Source: Alistipes senegalensis JC50
GTDB taxonomy: Bacteria; Bacteroidota; Bacteroidia; Bacteroidales; Rikenellaceae
Direction of reading: 5' to 3'
DNA: 64,000 nucleotides
Assembly (NCBI RefSeq): GCF_025145645.1
Contig: NZ_CP102252.1
Span: forward strand, 806,001-870,000
Shown: positions 35,336 through 43,306 of the stretch, one piece after another
How the letters are laid out: the number at the start of each line of letters is the position of its first letter
Position numbering within the stretch: position 1 is the first letter of the stretch
Program-made: the position numbers and the translations under genes
Notes under the pieces: generated by a model
Databases searched by the model: none
What the model was told of the DNA's origin: nothing
What the model saw: the letters and a program-made list of their open reading frames with translations, nothing else

Positions 35336-36133
35336 ATGAAAAAAATCCTGCTGACAGCCGTTCTGATCGGAGCCATGTTCTCCGTAAGCGCCTATGTCGT
35401 CTGCGTCGCAGCGCCGCTGCTGGGCAAAAACATCAAGGGCAGCGGCCATATCGTCACGAAAACCCTTCCCGCCCCCGATTTCGACGCCATCGACGCATCG
35501 CGCGCCGTGAAGGTCGTCGTCTCGGCCGGGGCGTCGGACATCCGCATCGAGGCCGACGACAACCTGATCGACCTGGTGGTCGCCGAAACCCGCGGCAAGA
35601 CCCTCGAAGTGACGCTCGACAAAAAGGCGTCCAACATCCAGAACGCCGACATCACGGTAACCATACCGGCCAACGGCGGGAAGATCCGCTCGCTCAAAGC
35701 ATCGAGCGCCTCGAAAATCACGAGCGATGCGACGCTCCGGGCCGACAGGTTCACGATCGAGGCTTCGAGCGCCGCCAAGATCAAAGCCGCGGTGGAGGCC
35801 GCCTCGTGCTCGATAGACGCTTCGAGCGCGTCGAAAATCAGCGCGGAGGTGAAGGCCGCGACCTGCACGGTCAACGCTTCGAGCGCCTCGAAGATCGCGC
35901 TCGCCGGCTCGGCCGAGGATTTCACGGCCGATCTCAGTTCGGCGTCGAAACTCGACGCCGAAAAGTTCACCGCCGTCAACGCCTCCGTCAGCACGTCGAG
36001 CGCTGCCAAGGCCGACATAGATTGCAGCGGAAAACTCACGGCCAGCGCATCGAGCGGCTCGTCGATCGGCTACACGGGCGGCTGCCGGACCTCGCTGAGC
36101 AAATCGAGCGGCGGCAGCGTCCGCAAAAACTAA
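35336..36133 (+). CDS. DUF2807 (head-GIN type) exported protein with SSASK repeats
   Basis: A 265-residue protein with an N-terminal signal or anchor (KKILLTAVLIGAMFSVSAYVVC). The DUF2807 domain starts at GSGHIVTKTLPAPDFDAIDASRAVKVVVSAG. The motif SSASK or SSAAK recurs about every 20 residues (KASSASKI, EASSAAKI, DASSASKI, NASSASKI, DLSSASKL, STSSAAKA), as expected for stacked turns of a right-handed beta-helix. It lies between the padR and PspC genes, 32 bases after padR. The function is unknown; a periplasmic or surface structural role in the envelope-stress cassette is inferred. Confidence 0.87.
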   Translation: MKKILLTAVLIGAMFSVSAYVVCVAAPLLGKNIKGSGHIVTKTLPAPDFDAIDASRAVKVVVSAGASDIRIEADDNLIDLVVAETRGKTLEVTLDKKASNIQNADITVTIPANGGKIRSLKASSASKITSDATLRADRFTIEASSAAKIKAAVEAASCSIDASSASKISAEVKAATCTVNASSASKIALAGSAEDFTADLSSASKLDAEKFTAVNASVSTSSAAKADIDCSGKLTASASSGSSIGYTGGCRTSLSKSSGGSVRKN

Positions 36134-36154
36134 TCCCCGAAGCACCCGACAACC

Positions 36155-37477
36155 ATGAAAGAGGTTAAAAAATGCAGCATATCGGGCGTGGCGTTCACGA
36201 TGGACACCGACGCCTACGAAGCTCTCGCGGCCTATCTCGACAGCCTGAAAAAGAGCTACAAGGACACGGCCGACGGCGCGGAGATCGTCGCCGACATCGA
36301 GGCGCGCATCGCCGAGCTGATCCTCTCGGCGCAGGACAACACCCGCGTCGTGGAGAAGCCACTGATCCTGAACATCATTCAGCAGATGGGCTCCGCCGAG
36401 GACATCTCCGACCAGGGCGCCGACCGCGACCTGCACTGCGACACCCCGCGCATCCCCCGCCGCCTCTACCGCGACACGGAGAACGCCAAGCTGGGCGGCG
36501 TCTGCGCCGGCATCGGCAAGTATTTCGACATCGACCCCGTGTGGGTGCGGCTCGGGCTGTTCCTGCCGCTGCTGCTCACCTGCTTCGGATGGCTTCCTTT
36601 CCTGCACTGGTTCAGCCCGATGTTCGGCAACCTGTTCGGCATCTTCCTGATCTGCTATTTCATCATGTGGTTCGCCGTTCCGGCGCCCCGCACGGCACGC
36701 CAGAAGCTCGAAATGAACGGCGAGAGAATCACCGCGCAGTCCATCGGCGATGTCACCTCGGCCGCAGCCTGCGCCGACCCCGACGCCCGGGCCAAACCGA
36801 TCATCGCCGAGGCGGTCTCGGTCTTCGGCAAGGTGGTGCTGATCCTGCTGAAAATCTTCGCCGGATTCCTCGTCTTCGGACTCATCATGGGCGCCTGCGC
36901 GCTGATTATCGGGCTTTTCGCCGTCATCGTCGGCGGAGAGAGCCTCTTCGCCCCCGAAATACTGGGCAATACCGTTTCGATCTGGGTCGCAAGCCTCGGC
37001 ATACTGGCCGTGCTGATTCCGCTGATCCTGCTGATCTACGTGCTGATGTGCCTGATCGCCTCGCGCAAACCCGGCGGCAAGACCGTCCTGGCCATCTTCC
37101 TCGTGTGGCTCGCCACGATCATCGCCGTATCGTGCGTGGCGATCCGCGAGAACGTGGGCGACAAGTTCCGCAAGAAGCGCGACGCCATCGAACAGGTGTT
37201 CCGGAGCGAGATCGTCATCGACGGCGACACCACGACGCTGGAACGCCTGCTGGAGGATTACGACGACGAGAGCGTGATCGAAGAGGGCCGCAAGACCCTG
37301 CATATCGCCGTGCCTTCGAAGTCGATCGACATCACCGTCGATAAGAACCGGGGAAGCCTGCACGTCAACGCCGACGGCCGGGAGGTATCGGTGCAGGCCG
37401 GAGAAAAAGACGGAAAAGCCTCGGTGAGCATCTCCGCGGGGGAGAAAACCGGCTCCGCGGCCGAAGCTGCGGAATAA
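36155..37477 (+). CDS. Large PspC-domain integral membrane protein
   Basis: A 440-residue protein. Residues 1-90 resemble the N-terminus of the protein at 34220 (SGVAFTMDTDAYEALAAYLD; DIEARIAELIL). The PspC domain follows (RRLYRDTENAKLGGVCAGIG, KYFDIDPVWVRLGLFLPLLL) and is extended by more membrane helices (VVLILLKIFAGFLVFGLIMG, LGILAVLIPLILLIYVLMCL, TVLAIFLVWLATIIAVSCVA). The last 100 or so residues form a polar exported or cytosolic tail. Last gene of the operon before a terminator. Confidence 0.87.
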   Translation: MKEVKKCSISGVAFTMDTDAYEALAAYLDSLKKSYKDTADGAEIVADIEARIAELILSAQDNTRVVEKPLILNIIQQMGSAEDISDQGADRDLHCDTPRIPRRLYRDTENAKLGGVCAGIGKYFDIDPVWVRLGLFLPLLLTCFGWLPFLHWFSPMFGNLFGIFLICYFIMWFAVPAPRTARQKLEMNGERITAQSIGDVTSAAACADPDARAKPIIAEAVSVFGKVVLILLKIFAGFLVFGLIMGACALIIGLFAVIVGGESLFAPEILGNTVSIWVASLGILAVLIPLILLIYVLMCLIASRKPGGKTVLAIFLVWLATIIAVSCVAIRENVGDKFRKKRDAIEQVFRSEIVIDGDTTTLERLLEDYDDESVIEEGRKTLHIAVPSKSIDITVDKNRGSLHVNADGREVSVQAGEKDGKASVSISAGEKTGSAAEAAE

Positions 37478-37512
37478 CCGCAGCGCAATTTCAAATAAAA
37501 AGTTCTCTTCCG

Positions 37513-37549
37513 ACAGGGCGGCATCCTTTTTGGGCCGCCCCTGTTTTTT
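37513..37549 (+). terminator. Intrinsic terminator of the PspC operon
   Basis: ACAGGGCGGC (37513-37522) pairs with GCCGCCCCTGT (37534-37544, one bulge), followed by TTTTTT. Confidence 0.8.
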
Positions 37550-37561
37550 GAATTTTTTTTG

Positions 37562-37569
37562 TATCTTTG
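37562..37569 (+). promoter_or_regulatory. pfkA promoter -7 box (TATCTTTG)
   Basis: TATCTTTG 30 bases before the pfkA ATG, right after the preceding terminator. Confidence 0.7.
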
Positions 37570-37599
37570 GACGGTTTTGTCTTAAAAACAAAGTAAAGT

Positions 37600-38580
37600 A
37601 TGGCCGGAATCAAATGTATCGGCATCCTGACCTCGGGCGGCGACGCCCCGGGCATGAACGCCGCAATACGCGCGGTGACGCGCAGCGCGATCTTCAACGG
37701 ATTCACCGTGAAGGGAATCATGCGCGGATACAAGGGTCTCGTGTTCAACGAGATCGTCGAATTCAAATCGCAAAGCGTCAGCAACATCATCCAGCTGGGC
37801 GGCACGATCCTCAAGACGGCGCGCAGCCAGGAGTTCACCACCCCCGAAGGCCGCAAGGCCGCCTACGACAACATGGTCGCCGCAGGCATCGACGCGCTGG
37901 TGGTGATCGGCGGCGACGGTTCGCTGACCGGAGCGGGCATCTTCGCCGAGGAGTTCAACGTGCCGATCGTGGGGCTTCCCGGAACGATCGACAACGACCT
38001 GGGAGGAACCGATTCGACGATCGGCTACGACACGGCGCTGAACACCATCATGGAGGCGGTGGACAAACTGCGCGACACGGCGTCGAGCCACGAGCGGCTG
38101 TTCTTCGTCGAGGTGATGGGCCACACGGCGGGCTACCTGGCGCTCAACAGCGCCATCGCCACGGGCTCCGAGGCGGCGATCATCCCGGAGATGGAGACCG
38201 AAGTAGACCAGCTGGCCGAGCTCATCAACCACGGCTTCCGCAAGAGCAAGAACTCGGCGATCGTGATCGTCGCGGAGAACCCCAAGACGGGCGGCGCCAC
38301 GGCGCTGGCCGAGCGTGTGAAGAAGGAGTTCCCGCAGTACGACGCCCGCGTGACGATTCTGGGACACATCCAGCGCGGCGGCTCGCCGACGGCCGTGGAC
38401 CGCATCCTCGCCTCGCGCATGGGCGAAGCGGCCATCGAGGCCATTCTCGACGGGCAGCGCAACGTGATGATCGGCACGATGAACGGCAAGATCGTCTACG
38501 TGCCCTTCGCCAAGGCCGTCAAGCACGACAAGGGCATCGACCGCGGCGCGCTGGACCTGGTAAAGATACTGTCGATATAG
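37600..38580 (+). CDS. pfkA: ATP-dependent 6-phosphofructokinase
   Basis: Phosphorylates fructose 6-phosphate to fructose 1,6-bisphosphate in glycolysis. The 326-residue product has the ATP-binding TSGGDAPGMNAAIRA (residues about 8-22), ALVVIGGDGSLTGA, the catalytic LPGTIDNDLGGTDSTIGYDT, FFVEVMGHTAGYLA and ILGHIQRGGSPTAVDRIL. The Gly-rich GGDGS loop is typical of ATP-using rather than PPi-using enzymes (PPi enzymes carry Asp in place of the second Gly). Confidence 0.95.
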   Translation: MAGIKCIGILTSGGDAPGMNAAIRAVTRSAIFNGFTVKGIMRGYKGLVFNEIVEFKSQSVSNIIQLGGTILKTARSQEFTTPEGRKAAYDNMVAAGIDALVVIGGDGSLTGAGIFAEEFNVPIVGLPGTIDNDLGGTDSTIGYDTALNTIMEAVDKLRDTASSHERLFFVEVMGHTAGYLALNSAIATGSEAAIIPEMETEVDQLAELINHGFRKSKNSAIVIVAENPKTGGATALAERVKKEFPQYDARVTILGHIQRGGSPTAVDRILASRMGEAAIEAILDGQRNVMIGTMNGKIVYVPFAKAVKHDKGIDRGALDLVKILSI

Positions 38581-38604
38581 AAACAACACCCCTAACCCGA
38601 ACAA

Positions 38605-39606
38605 ATGAAACGCGTCATCGGCATCGGCAACGCCCTCACGGACATGCTGGTCAACCTGAAAACCGACTCCGTGCTGGGGAGGTTCAAATTAGCCAAGGGC
38701 TCGATGAGCCTCGTGGACACCAAGCTGCAAACCGAAATCTCGAAATCGGTGGCGGGACTCCCCTATTCGCTCTCGCTCGGCGGATCGGCCGGCAACACCA
38801 TCCGGGCCATGGCGCAGCTGGGATGCAGCGTCGGCTTCATCGGCAAGGTGGGTCCCGATACCACGGGCGATTTCTTCGTGCAGGCGTTGGACAACCTCGG
38901 CATCGAGCCGGTCATCTTCCGCGGCAGGGAACGTTCGGGCAAATGCGTGTCACTGATCTCCGCCGACGGCGAGCGCACGATGGTCACCCACCTGGGCGCG
39001 GCGCTGGAGCTCTCGGCTCCGGAGATCGAACCGGCGATCTTCGAAGGCTACGACTGCCTCTATGTCGAAGGCTATCTGGTGCAGAACCACGAACTGATCC
39101 TCAAAGCCGCCCGCACGGCCAAGGAGTGCGGACTGAAAGTCGCCATCGACCTGGCGAGCTTCAACATCGTCGCCGAAAACCTCGAATTCCTGCGCGGGCT
39201 GGTGCGCGACTACGTGGACATCGTCTTCGCCAACGAGGACGAAGCCAAGACCTTCACCTGCGAGGGCGAGCCGCTGAACGCCCTGCAAGCCATTTCGAAG
39301 CTGTGCGAACTGGCCGTGGTCAAGATCGGCATCAAGGGGGCGCTCATCAAACAGGGCGACGAGGTCGTGCACGTGGGCATCATGGCCGCGGCCAAGCGCG
39401 TGGACACCACCGGAGCCGGGGATTTCTACGCCGCGGGGTTCCTCTCGGGGCTCTGCGATGGGCTTTCGCTCCGCCAGTGCGGCACGATCGGCGCCATCAC
39501 CGCCGGCAAGGTGATCGAGGTCGTGGGCACGACCTTCGGCGAGGAGGGCTGGAAGGACATCCACCGGCTGGTGAACAAAGTCAAAAACGAAAAGTACCTG
39601 TTCTGA
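38605..39606 (+). CDS. PfkB-family carbohydrate/nucleoside kinase (adenosine-kinase-like)
   Basis: A ribokinase-fold kinase of 333 residues. Motif 1 is GGSAGNTIRAMAQLG (substrate binding). Motif 2 is DTTGAGDFYAAGFLSGL, with the catalytic Asp in GAGD. The overall layout (VIGIGNALTDMLVNLKTDSV at the start) is like proteins annotated as adenosine kinase in Bacteroidota, but ribose, fructose or other sugars cannot be excluded. It starts 24 bases after pfkA and shares its transcript. Confidence 0.85.
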   Translation: MKRVIGIGNALTDMLVNLKTDSVLGRFKLAKGSMSLVDTKLQTEISKSVAGLPYSLSLGGSAGNTIRAMAQLGCSVGFIGKVGPDTTGDFFVQALDNLGIEPVIFRGRERSGKCVSLISADGERTMVTHLGAALELSAPEIEPAIFEGYDCLYVEGYLVQNHELILKAARTAKECGLKVAIDLASFNIVAENLEFLRGLVRDYVDIVFANEDEAKTFTCEGEPLNALQAISKLCELAVVKIGIKGALIKQGDEVVHVGIMAAAKRVDTTGAGDFYAAGFLSGLCDGLSLRQCGTIGAITAGKVIEVVGTTFGEEGWKDIHRLVNKVKNEKYLF

Positions 39607-39611
39607 ATACA

Positions 39612-39640
39612 AAAAACCGCAGTTTCCGACTGCGGTTTTT
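39612..39640. terminator. Bidirectional terminator between pfkB-like gene and membrane-protein gene
   Basis: AAAAACCGCAGT (39612-39623) and ACTGCGGTTTTT (39629-39640) form a perfect stem. The A and T ends let it serve both converging genes. Confidence 0.85.
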
Positions 39641-39652
39641 CATTTATCCAAC

Positions 39653-40135
39653 TTAATACAGGAAATCGGGAATTACCTTTATATAGAATAAATTAATCAG
39701 AAATACCAGCAGAATCGACACCGGAAACAGGATCACATACATACGTACCGGAACCGGCTTCTTACAGAAAAACACGATCAGCGTAACCAAAGCCGCCAAC
39801 AAAGGGGAAAGCCAGATATACGCATTCGATGCGTACATGATACCGAACAGAAGTTCCATCAACGATGACAATAGGAATCCCACAGCAAAAAAACACAGCA
39901 GCACCCAGCCCCAAACCTCCCTCTTCACCGAAGCCAGCACCAAAACAGCCCCGACGATTCCCGACAGCATCCAAATTGCATCCCGAGAGACGTATTGCAA
40001 AGGTTTGTAGGCAAACAGATGGAGAATATGTGCATTGTCATAAGCTCGATCGAGCGGACTATAAATAAAAAAGACACACCCTAAGGCGATGAGCACAACT
40101 AAAAACAAATCAGTCAATTTCATTTTTCGATCCAT
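39653..40135 (-). CDS. Hypothetical integral membrane protein
   Basis: A 160-residue protein with four or five hydrophobic helices: DLFLVVLIALGCVFFIYS, MLSGIVGAVLVLASV, VLLCFFAVGFLLSSLMELLF, LSPLLAALVTLIVFFC and VILFPVSILLVFLINLFY. I do not recognise the family. The start at 40135 (MDRKMKLTD) follows the glycosyltransferase stop by 14 bases; the ATG at 40123 is also possible. Its base composition is more A+T-rich than its neighbours. The tight spacing suggests co-transcription with the GT2 gene. Confidence 0.7.
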   Translation of the reverse strand: MDRKMKLTDLFLVVLIALGCVFFIYSPLDRAYDNAHILHLFAYKPLQYVSRDAIWMLSGIVGAVLVLASVKREVWGWVLLCFFAVGFLLSSLMELLFGIMYASNAYIWLSPLLAALVTLIVFFCKKPVPVRMYVILFPVSILLVFLINLFYIKVIPDFLY

Positions 40136-40149
40136 CGCCGATTCGAATA

Positions 40150-41058
40150 TTATACGTTCATTTTTTGAATTTTCGTGAACAGCCCCCGGCTGATCCCGCT
40201 GCGCATGCGCAGCAGCCAGACCGACCTGCGGGGCGGCATCGTCAGGCACAGCCCGAGCGTCGCGGCCCATTTGGCCAGCTCCAGCGCATAAGTCTTCGGC
40301 AGCCGGCGGTGGATCTGCGCCCGGAGGCGCTGGCTGACGCCGACATTGTAGCTCAACCGCCGGAAATAGGCCACGGTGAGCTTCGACGGGGGGATGATGT
40401 GCCACATCACGGCGTCCGGCACATACCAGATCGTCTCACCGCCCGCAAGGAGCCGCTCGAAAAAGTCGTTCTCCTCGCCGCCGATCAACTCGCCGTTCAC
40501 GCGCCCCAGCGAAGGGTCGAATCCCCCGTACCCCGCCAGTCCCGCACGCCGGAAGGCCATGTTGCCGCCCCCCGGAACCCGTCCCGCAGGAAACGGACGC
40601 ACGTCGGGGCCGAAATCCATCGGATTGGCGATCGGCATCTCAACGTATTTCGACATCCAGTCGGGACGCCCCGTCGGATATTCTGCGATGATGCGCCCGC
40701 CGGCCACGACGGCTTCGGGATGCGCATCGAAAAAATCGAGGTAGGCGCGCAGAAATCCCGGATTCACCCGTTCGTCGTCGTCGATGAAGGCCACCAGCGG
40801 CGCCTGCGCCTCCCGCAGCCCCCGGTTGCGGGCATACGACACCCCGGGCCCCGGCTCCGAGACGAGCCGCAGACCGATGTCCGGATGCGCCCCGGCGAAC
40901 TCCTTGAAACGCATCACGGTGTCGTCCGTGGAGTTGTTGTTCACCACCACGCACTCCCACACGTGCGGCGGCAGGTCCTGACGCACGACCGATTCGAGCG
41001 CCGCGACAAGCTGCGCGGCACGGTTATGGGTGGGAATGACGAGCGACAACCGAATCAT
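40150..41058 (-). CDS. GT2-family glycosyltransferase
   Basis: A 302-residue glycosyltransferase with the GT-A fold: MIRLSLVIPTHNRAAQLVAA (nucleotide-sugar binding), CVVVNNNSTDDTV and the metal-binding FIDDDERVNPGFL. An acceptor-side segment follows (VPGGGNMAFRRAGL and IGGEENDFFERLLAGGE). It has a C-terminal hydrophobic patch but no obvious membrane helices. It is probably involved in surface-polysaccharide or glycoprotein sugar transfer; donor and acceptor are unknown. The start at 41058 is clear from homology at the N-terminus. Confidence 0.9.
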   Translation of the reverse strand: MIRLSLVIPTHNRAAQLVAALESVVRQDLPPHVWECVVVNNNSTDDTVMRFKEFAGAHPDIGLRLVSEPGPGVSYARNRGLREAQAPLVAFIDDDERVNPGFLRAYLDFFDAHPEAVVAGGRIIAEYPTGRPDWMSKYVEMPIANPMDFGPDVRPFPAGRVPGGGNMAFRRAGLAGYGGFDPSLGRVNGELIGGEENDFFERLLAGGETIWYVPDAVMWHIIPPSKLTVAYFRRLSYNVGVSQRLRAQIHRRLPKTYALELAKWAATLGLCLTMPPRRSVWLLRMRSGISRGLFTKIQKMNV

Positions 41059-41091
41059 TGTGCGAATATACTGATTTTCCGCAAAAAACCG

Positions 41092-41099
41092 TATCTTTA
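41092..41099 (+). promoter_or_regulatory. dsbD promoter -7 box (TATCTTTA)
   Basis: TATCTTTA, one base from consensus, 25 bases before the dsbD ATG. Confidence 0.5.
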
Positions 41100-41124
41100 C
41101 ACCCGAATTAAACGCGTTACGACT

Positions 41125-43143
41125 ATGTACAAACTGATTCGCAGCCTGCTGCCGGTCGTCGCGGCGCTCCTCACCGCCGCAGCCGGAGCGCAGAACGCCG
41201 CCTGGACCGGCACGGCGGAACCCCTCGAGGAGAACGCCTACCGCATCGTGCTCGAAGCGTCGATACCTCAACCCTACCATATGTACGACATGGGACCCTA
41301 CGAAGACGGTCCCAACGCCACCTCCATCGTCTTCACGCCCGGCGAGGGCGTCACGCTCGAAGGCGGCGTCGAACAGCTCGACACGCCGCACCGCTATTTC
41401 GACGAACTGTTCGGCATGGAGATCGGAACCTTCTCCGGCAAGGCCCGCTTCGCCCAGCGGGTGAAGCTCTCCGTGCCGGCATCCTCCGTCAAGGCGCAGA
41501 TCGAATGGATGCTCTGCGACGACACGAGCTGCATGCCGCCCGACGACACGGAGCTGACCATAGCCATTCCCGCCGGCCCAACGTCCGCGAATACGGCAGC
41601 AACGGCGGAGCCCGAGAAAACCCCGGCGGCGGAGATCGCCCCCGCGCAGAAAGATGCCGCGGGCGGAGGTACGCTCTGGGCGCTGATTATCGAGGCGATC
41701 CTCTGGGGATTCGCCGCCCTGCTCACCCCCTGCGTCTTCCCGATGGTTCCGATGACCGTCTCGTTCTTTATGAAGAGCGCCGGAAGCCCCGCCGCGGGAC
41801 GCCTGCGCGCCGGCATGTACGGATTCTTCATCGTAGCCCTCTACACGCTGCCCATCGCGGCGATCATTCTTATCACGCGCATCCTCGGCGGCGACGCCGT
41901 GACGGCCGACATCTTCAACTGGCTCGCCACGCACTGGCTGCCGAACATCCTCTTCTTCCTCGTGTTCATGGTCTTCGCGGCGTCGTTCTTCGGGGCGTTC
42001 GAGATCACCATGCCCTCGTGGATGGTCAACAAAAGCGACTCCAAAGCCGACTCCAAGGGGCTGGCCGGCATCTTCTTCATGGCCCTGACCCTCGTGCTGG
42101 TGTCGTTCTCCTGCACGGGACCCATCGTCGGCTCGGTGCTCATCAAATCCACCGCCGGAGAGTTCTGGACGCCGATCATCACCATGCTGGCATTCTCCCT
42201 GGCCTTCGCGCTGCCCTTCACCCTCTTCGCGTTCTTCCCCGCGATGCTCAAAAAACTGCCCAAGAGCGGCGGATGGCTCAACTCGGTGAAAGTCGTGCTG
42301 GGATTCATCGAGGTGGCGCTCGGCATGAAATTCCTCTCCGTGGCTGACCAAACCTATCATTGGGGACTGCTCGACCGCGAAATCTACCTCGCCGTGTGGA
42401 TCGTCACCTTCTCCCTGCTGGGACTCTACCTGCTGGGAAAGATCCGATTCGCCCACGACAGCGACACGCCTTACCTGGGTGTGGGACGCCTCGCGCTGGC
42501 CATCGTCACCTTCTCGTTCGTCGTATACCTCATCCCCGGCATGTGGGGAGCCCCCCTCAAAGGACTTTCCGGATACCTCCCGCCGCTCCATACGCAGGAC
42601 TTCGTCATCGGGCAGGGCGGTCCGGTGTCCACCGGGAACGGAGATGCGCGCATGCTGCTGACCGCCGACGGACGGAAACCCAAGCACAGCGACTTCCTCC
42701 ATCTGCCGCACGGACTCGAAGGGTTCTTCGATCTCCCGGAGGCCGAAGCCTATGCCGCAAAGGTCGGAAAGCCGCTCTTCATCGACTTCACGGGACACGG
42801 ATGCGTCAACTGCCGCGAAATGGAGGCCCGCGTATGGTCCGACCCGCAGGTGCTGGAGATTCTGCGCAACGACTATGTGATCGTCGCGCTCTACTCCGAC
42901 GACAAGAAGGTGCTCCCCGAGAGCGAGTGGGTCACGACCGATTCGGGGAAAGTGTTGAAAAGCCTCGGCAAAATCAATTCCTATTATGCGTTGAAGACCT
43001 TCGGGGTCAACGCTCAGCCCTACTACGTCTTGCAGGGGCGCGACGGGAAGCTACTCGTTCCGCCGCGCGGATACGACCTCAGCATCCCCGGATTCGTCGC
43101 ATTCCTCCGAAGCGGCCTCGAAGCCTACCGCAACGGGCAATAG
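41125..43143 (+). CDS. dsbD: Protein-disulfide reductase DsbD-like (thiol:disulfide interchange)
   Basis: Carries reducing power from cytoplasmic thioredoxin across the inner membrane to periplasmic proteins. The 672-residue product has a signal peptide (RSLLPVVAALLTAAAGAQ) and an N-terminal periplasmic domain (MLCDDTSCMPP, two cysteines, near residue 130). Eight or so membrane helices follow with the redox cysteines in LLTPCVFPMVPMTVSFF and VSFSCTGPIVGSVL. A C-terminal thioredoxin-like domain carries CVNC in FTGHGCVNCREMEARVW. All three cysteine pairs are present. The start at 41125 follows a promoter box. Confidence 0.93.
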   Translation: MYKLIRSLLPVVAALLTAAAGAQNAAWTGTAEPLEENAYRIVLEASIPQPYHMYDMGPYEDGPNATSIVFTPGEGVTLEGGVEQLDTPHRYFDELFGMEIGTFSGKARFAQRVKLSVPASSVKAQIEWMLCDDTSCMPPDDTELTIAIPAGPTSANTAATAEPEKTPAAEIAPAQKDAAGGGTLWALIIEAILWGFAALLTPCVFPMVPMTVSFFMKSAGSPAAGRLRAGMYGFFIVALYTLPIAAIILITRILGGDAVTADIFNWLATHWLPNILFFLVFMVFAASFFGAFEITMPSWMVNKSDSKADSKGLAGIFFMALTLVLVSFSCTGPIVGSVLIKSTAGEFWTPIITMLAFSLAFALPFTLFAFFPAMLKKLPKSGGWLNSVKVVLGFIEVALGMKFLSVADQTYHWGLLDREIYLAVWIVTFSLLGLYLLGKIRFAHDSDTPYLGVGRLALAIVTFSFVVYLIPGMWGAPLKGLSGYLPPLHTQDFVIGQGGPVSTGNGDARMLLTADGRKPKHSDFLHLPHGLEGFFDLPEAEAYAAKVGKPLFIDFTGHGCVNCREMEARVWSDPQVLEILRNDYVIVALYSDDKKVLPESEWVTTDSGKVLKSLGKINSYYALKTFGVNAQPYYVLQGRDGKLLVPPRGYDLSIPGFVAFLRSGLEAYRNGQ

Positions 43144-43160
43144 GCGCTTCGGGCGTATGA

Positions 43161-43197
43161 AAAAATTCCGCTGCCAGATTCCGGCAGCGGAATTTTT
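43161..43197 (+). terminator. Intrinsic terminator of dsbD
   Basis: AAAAATTCCGCTGCC (43161-43175) and GGCAGCGGAATTTTT (43183-43197), a perfect 15-base stem. Confidence 0.88.
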
Positions 43198-43238
43198 CGT
43201 ATAGGTCCGGGCCCGAACGGTCTGCCTCGTATCAAACA

Positions 43239-43267
43239 AAAAGCACAGGTTCTTGGCCTGTGCTTTT
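43239..43267 (-). terminator. Terminator of the BspA-like lipoprotein gene
   Basis: AAAAGCACAGG (43239-43249) and CCTGTGCTTTT (43257-43267). On the minus strand it is followed by a T-rich stretch. It lies 40 bases after the stop at 43307. Confidence 0.75.
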
Positions 43268-43306
43268 ACTATGAGGAGGTGGAAATACTAAGATGTAATG
43301 GGATAA

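Noticed and set aside
41059..42798. Upstream extension of the minus-strand glycosyltransferase frame (to 882 residues)
   Set aside because: The extension is antisense to dsbD and made of low-complexity Arg/Glu/Gly-rich sequence. Homology of the GT2 protein starts at the ATG at 41058.
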